Positions 20,762 to 24,277 of a stretch of DNA of 24,277 bases are shown here, piece after piece. The position numbers and the translations under genes are program-made. The notes beneath the pieces are model-generated. The model was given only the letters and a program-made list of their open reading frames with translations, was not told the origin of the DNA and did no database searches. The stretch covers positions 1-24,277 of the forward strand of contig QYQC01000213.1 of the NCBI GenBank assembly GCA_007280315.1, in the 5' to 3' direction. Position 1 is the first letter of the stretch, and the number at the start of each line of letters is the position of its first letter. The DNA comes from Betaproteobacteria bacterium. GTDB lineage: Bacteria > Pseudomonadota > Gammaproteobacteria > Burkholderiales > SG8-39.

Positions 20762-22357
20762 CTAGTCGATAAGCTCGTACGCCGGCAGGGTTAGGAACTC
20801 GACGTAGTTGTCGTCGGTGGTGATCCGAGCGAACAACTCCGCCGCCTGTTCGTACTTTCCCGCCTTCCACGCCTCTTCGCCCAGATAGGTTTTCACCTTC
20901 GGCAGTTCCGCGGCGAGCAATTCGCGGAACAGTTCCTTGCTTACCTTGCGCCCGTCGTCGAGCACGCCCTTGGGCGAACGGATCCACTGCCAGATCTGCG
21001 AGCGCGAAATTTCCGCAGTCGCCGCGTCTTCCATGAGATTGAATACCGGCACACAGCCGTTACCCGCAAGCCAGGCACCGAGATACTGGATGCCGACGGA
21101 AATATTGTTCCTCAATCCAGCCTCGGTGATTGGCTGCGAAGGCTGGAAATCGAGCAAATCCTTCGCACTGAAATTTACGTCAGGAAGTAGTTTGCCGTAC
21201 TGATTCGGCTGCGGCATGTATTTGTCGAAAATCTCCTTGGCAATCGGCACCAGGCCCGGATGCGCCACCCAGGTGCCGTCGCAGCCGTCGGTCGCCTCGC
21301 GCTCCTTGTCGGCACGCACCTTTGCCATCGCTGCGTCGTTGGCAGCCGGATCGTTTTTGATCGGAATTTGCGCCGCCATGCCACCCATCGCCGGGGCACC
21401 CCGTCGATGGCAGGTCTTGACCAGCGTCAAGGCATAGGCGCGCATGAACGGCGCGGTCATGGTGACCTGGGAGCGGTCGGCGAGGCAGAAATCCTTATTG
21501 GAGCGGAATTTCTTGATGCACGAGAAGATGTAGTCCCAGCGGCCGATGTTCAGTCCAGCCGAGTGTTCGCGCAACTCCCACAGAATCTCGTCCATTTCAA
21601 ACGCCGCGACTACGGTTTCGATCAGCACCGTGCCCCTGATTGAACCCTGCGGCACGCCCAGTTCCTTCTGCGCCATTACGAATACATCGTTCCACAGCCG
21701 CGCCTCAAGGTGCGATTCCATCTTGGGCAGATAAAAGTACGGCCCGGCGCCGCGCTGGAGCAATTCTTTGGCGTTGTGAAAAAAATAGAACCCGAAGTCG
21801 AACATGCTGCCGGACACCGGCACGCCGTCGATCTGCATATGCTTCTCGGACAGATGCCAGCCGCGCGGGCGCGGGATCAACACCGCGGTCTTGTGGTTCA
21901 GCTTGTATTGCTTTCCGCCCTGCTCCAAGGAAATCGTCCGACGCACCGCATCGCGCAGGTTGATCTGTCCGTCGATGGCATTAAACCAGGTGGGGCAATT
22001 GGCATCCTCAAAATCGGCCATGAAGGTGGAAGCGCCGCTGTTGAGCGCGTTGATCACCATCTTGCGGTCGGTGGGGCCGGTGATTTCCACCCTGCGATCG
22101 AGCATGTCGGCCGGCTGAGCGGCGATCTTCCATTCAGAACTGCGGATGCCCGCGGTCTCGGGCAGGAAGTCCGGCATTTTCCCGGCATCGAATCCCTTCT
22201 GACGCACGGCTCGGGCCGCCAGCAGTTCCTGGCGGCGTGGTTCGAACTGGCGACATAATTTGGCCACGAAGGCGACCGCTTCGGGACTGAGGATCTGCGC
22301 GAATTCTGGGGTAATGGGACCGTGGATATCCACGCCGCCGGGGAATTTCTCGCTCAT
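20762..22357 (-). CDS. aceB: Malate synthase A (glyoxylate shunt)
   Basis: This 531-residue cytoplasmic enzyme condenses glyoxylate with acetyl-CoA to malate. The length matches isoform A. Visible signatures are MADFEDANCPTWFN, the active-site Arg165 in VLIPRPRGWHLSE, the family block GTVLIETVVAAFEMDEILWE with NIGRWDYIFS, and the metal and acid residues in LPKMESHLE. The catalytic aspartate is near Asp444 in NLMEDAATAEISRSQ. The ATG has GGAG at proper spacing. A good sigma-70 promoter lies about 45-70 bases upstream. No isocitrate lyase is in the window. It lies between xth and ntrC without obvious functional linkage. Confidence 0.97.
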   Translation of the reverse strand: MSEKFPGGVDIHGPITPEFAQILSPEAVAFVAKLCRQFEPRRQELLAARAVRQKGFDAGKMPDFLPETAGIRSSEWKIAAQPADMLDRRVEITGPTDRKMVINALNSGASTFMADFEDANCPTWFNAIDGQINLRDAVRRTISLEQGGKQYKLNHKTAVLIPRPRGWHLSEKHMQIDGVPVSGSMFDFGFYFFHNAKELLQRGAGPYFYLPKMESHLEARLWNDVFVMAQKELGVPQGSIRGTVLIETVVAAFEMDEILWELREHSAGLNIGRWDYIFSCIKKFRSNKDFCLADRSQVTMTAPFMRAYALTLVKTCHRRGAPAMGGMAAQIPIKNDPAANDAAMAKVRADKEREATDGCDGTWVAHPGLVPIAKEIFDKYMPQPNQYGKLLPDVNFSAKDLLDFQPSQPITEAGLRNNISVGIQYLGAWLAGNGCVPVFNLMEDAATAEISRSQIWQWIRSPKGVLDDGRKVSKELFRELLAAELPKVKTYLGEEAWKAGKYEQAAELFARITTDDNYVEFLTLPAYELID

Positions 22358-22398
22358 TGGTGGGACTCCAGATTGCAGTTTGCGGAAAAAAAGGGGTC

Positions 22399-22427
22399 AT
22401 TCTATTGCGCCGCGACATATTGCGCAA
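22399..22427 (-). promoter_or_regulatory. Predicted sigma-70 promoter of aceB
   Basis: On the minus strand TTGCGC (22427-22422), a 17-base spacer, and TAGAAT (22404-22399) make a good -35/-10 pair. The start would be near 22392, with a leader of about 35 nt. The -35 overlaps the palindrome ATTGCGCAAT, a possible operator. Confidence 0.6.
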
Positions 22428-22500
22428 TTCGAAATACATTTTGAACCACTGAATACCGGCGTCGCCAACGACGCAGGGTTGCAACGAGAGGTGTACGGTA

Positions 22501-23910
22501 TCAGTCGACCTCTTCGGGACCGCCCTTGGCGTTCATCCCCAATTCGGCGATCTTGCGCGTGATCGTATTGCGTCCCATGCCGAGAAGGTTCGCCGCCTCG
22601 ATTCGCCGCCCGCCGGTATGGGCGAGCGCTGTGCCGATCAGCGCTCTTTCGAAGGCCTGTGCAAACTTGTCGAGGACGGCAGTTTCTCCGCGGGCAAAGG
22701 TGCGCTCGACTTCGCGTTCGAGCGCGTCGACCCAATCCGCTTCCGCAGTTCCGGTCCCGGACAGTTTCAGCTCCGGCGGCAGGTCGGCGACTTCGATGGC
22801 CTGAGTCGGCGCCATCACCGTCAGCCAGTGGCACAGATTTTCCAGTTGGCGCACGTTGCCCGGAAATTCCTGCACCGCCAGATAATCCATCGCCTTCGCC
22901 GACAGGCGTTTTCCTTCAGCGCCCAGTTCGCGCGCGCTTTTCGCAAGAAAGTGCTTGGCCAGCAGCGCAATATCCTCACGCCGCTCGCGCAGGCTCGGCA
23001 GGCGCAGCCGGATCACATTGAGACGATGAAACAGGTCTTCCCGGAACAAACCCTGACGCACGCGTTCCTCAAGGTCCTGATGCGTGGCCGCGATCACCCG
23101 CACATTGGCCTTGATCGGCTGGTGACCGCCGACGCGATAGAACTGGCCGTCGGAAAGCACGCGCAGCAGCCGCGTCTGCAACTCCGCCGGCATGTCACCG
23201 ATCTCGTCGAGAAACAGCGTTCCGCCTTCGGCCTGCTCAAAGCGGCCGCGGCGCATGGATTGCGCCCCGGTAAACGCGCCGCGCTCGTGGCCGAACAGTT
23301 CCGATTCGAGCAGGTCCTTTGGCATCGCCGCGGTGTTGATCGCCACAAAGGGTTTCTCCGCGCGGCTGGAATGTCGGTGCAACGCCAGCGCTACCAGCTC
23401 TTTGCCGGTGCCGGACTCGCCGGTAATGAGTACCGTCGCATTGGATTGCGACAGCCTGCCAATGGCACGAAACACCTCCTGCATCGCGGGCGCCTGTCCC
23501 AGGATTTCAGGCGGCGTCTCCCGTGCCACCTCGGCCTCGGTCTCGCGCATGCTCTCGCCGATCGCGCGGCGGATCAGTTCCACTGCCTGATCCACGTCGA
23601 AGGGCTTGGGCAGATACTCGAACGCGCCCCCCTGGAACGCCGCCACCGCCGACTCCAGATCCGAGTACGCGGTCATGATAATAATCGGCAACCCCGGATG
23701 GCTTTGTTTGACGCTTTGCAACAACTCCAGACCTGATGCACCGGGCATGCGAATGTCCGATACCAGCACCTGCGGCGCGCCCTGTTTTAGTGCGTCGAGC
23801 GCCTCCTGCGCCCCGGCAAAAGTCTTGTAAGGCAGGCCTTCGCGCGACAGGGCTTTTTCAAACACCCAGCGTATCGAGCGATCGTCGTCTATGACCCAGA
23901 CTGGTTTCAT
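22501..23910 (-). CDS. ntrC: Nitrogen regulation response regulator NtrC (GlnG)
   Basis: This 469-residue sigma-54 activator controls nitrogen-limitation genes. The receiver has VWVIDDDRSIRWVFEKAL, which is characteristic of NtrC, with Asp52 in VLVSDIRMPG and a lysine in YLPKPFDVD. The AAA+ domain has GESGTGKE, an intact GAFTGA loop (ERGAFTGAQSM), TLFLDEIGDMP, FREDLFHRLNVIRLRLP and FPGNVRQLENLC. The Fis-type C-terminus reads GRRIEAANLLGMGRNTITRKI. The start at 23910 has only a weak ribosome site. It lies 86 bases after the ntrB gene on the same strand, the usual ntrB-ntrC order. It is a second possible activator for the sigma-54 promoter at 6721. Confidence 0.96.
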   Translation of the reverse strand: MKPVWVIDDDRSIRWVFEKALSREGLPYKTFAGAQEALDALKQGAPQVLVSDIRMPGASGLELLQSVKQSHPGLPIIIMTAYSDLESAVAAFQGGAFEYLPKPFDVDQAVELIRRAIGESMRETEAEVARETPPEILGQAPAMQEVFRAIGRLSQSNATVLITGESGTGKELVALALHRHSSRAEKPFVAINTAAMPKDLLESELFGHERGAFTGAQSMRRGRFEQAEGGTLFLDEIGDMPAELQTRLLRVLSDGQFYRVGGHQPIKANVRVIAATHQDLEERVRQGLFREDLFHRLNVIRLRLPSLRERREDIALLAKHFLAKSARELGAEGKRLSAKAMDYLAVQEFPGNVRQLENLCHWLTVMAPTQAIEVADLPPELKLSGTGTAEADWVDALEREVERTFARGETAVLDKFAQAFERALIGTALAHTGGRRIEAANLLGMGRNTITRKIAELGMNAKGGPEEVD

Positions 23911-23996
23911 TAATTGGTCGTAGTTGAGGAAAAATCAAAAACGCGAAAATGCAGAGAAACTCCGCGCTCAGCTTCATTCATCGCTCATTATCCCCT

Positions 23997-24277
23997 TCAT
24001 TCCAGCGGCAGCATGATGGTAAAGCAGGTGCGGCCCGGCTTGCTGTCGCACTCGATCGTGCCGCGGTGATGCTGCACGAAAGTCTGAGACAGCGTCAGTC
24101 CCAGTCCGCTACCGCCGTCGCGGCCCGATACCAGAGGATAAAAAATCCGCTCGCGCAGTTCATCTGGAATTCCCGGGCCTTGATCGATCACTTGCAATTC
24201 TAATGTCAGCTTGTAGCGCCGCTTGGCCAGCGTCACCTGGCGCGCAGCACGCGTACGCAATTCGATCTCCCCCGTAC
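23997..24277 (-). CDS. ntrB: Nitrogen regulation sensor kinase NtrB (GlnL), C-terminal part (runs off the right edge)
   Basis: About 93 codons of the ATPase domain are present, and the frame continues open to the window edge. Visible parts are GEIELRTRAARQ, the G1 box VIDQGPGIPDEL, FYPLVSGRDGGSGLGL and the end CFTIMLPLE. The short closing region after TIECDSKPGRT is typical of NtrB. NtrB phosphorylates NtrC under nitrogen limitation and is controlled by PII. Identity is supported mainly by the NtrC gene directly downstream. The truncation is due only to the window. Confidence 0.88.
   Translation of the reverse strand, partial: TGEIELRTRAARQVTLAKRRYKLTLELQVIDQGPGIPDELRERIFYPLVSGRDGGSGLGLTLSQTFVQHHRGTIECDSKPGRTCFTIMLPLE

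Noticed and set aside
1..24277. CRISPR arrays, tRNA or rRNA genes, insertion sequences, att sites and replication origins.
   Set aside because: I looked for regularly spaced repeats, transposase-like frames, cloverleaf segments and terminal repeats, and saw none that could be supported by eye.

Overview
The window looks like a betaproteobacterial chromosome segment. The support is a homodimeric-type pyruvate dehydrogenase E1 (aceE), oligopeptidase A (prlC), exonuclease III (xth), malate synthase A (aceB) and ntrBC, in GC-rich DNA. The assignment rests on gene content and protein style only; no species is claimed.

Layout. Left flank (1-6496): the start of aceE on the minus strand, a 434-base intergenic region that probably encodes a small terminator-ended RNA, a FixL/FixJ-style kinase-regulator pair, and prlC. 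Centre (6497-19949): about 13 kb of accessory character. It holds two plus-strand response regulators behind a near-perfect sigma-54 promoter, then a long run of minus-strand genes. In transcription order (right to left) these are a c-heme sensor kinase, an NtrC-type activator, a membrane-anchored receiver fused to a degenerate GcvH domain, a pentaheme cytochrome c, a HybA-like ferredoxin, a HybB/NrfD-like membrane protein, a 53-residue membrane peptide, a second c-heme sensor kinase carrying a cysteine-rich insertion in its ATPase domain, a nonaheme membrane-anchored cytochrome c, and a diheme cytochrome b. Right flank (19950-24277): xth, aceB, ntrC and the 3' end of ntrB.

How the centre may work (inference). 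The HybA/HybB-like pair plus pentaheme cytochrome, and the nonaheme cytochrome c plus cytochrome b pair, look like two quinone-linked periplasmic electron-transfer modules. No catalytic subunit (hydrogenase, molybdoenzyme, nitrite or sulfite reductase) is encoded nearby. Both island kinases carry a periplasmic domain with CXXCH and CX4CH heme-attachment motifs, so they could read the redox or ligand state of the same compartment. They could signal to four receivers, only one of which has a DNA-binding output. Three FNR/Anr-type boxes precede the kinase-activator operon, the GcvH-receiver/HybAB operon and the cytochrome c/b operon. Two of these sit exactly 41.5 bases from a predicted start site. 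The core of the island is clearly AT-richer than its flanks, which suggests acquisition between prlC and xth. The combination is the most likely candidate for an undescribed system.
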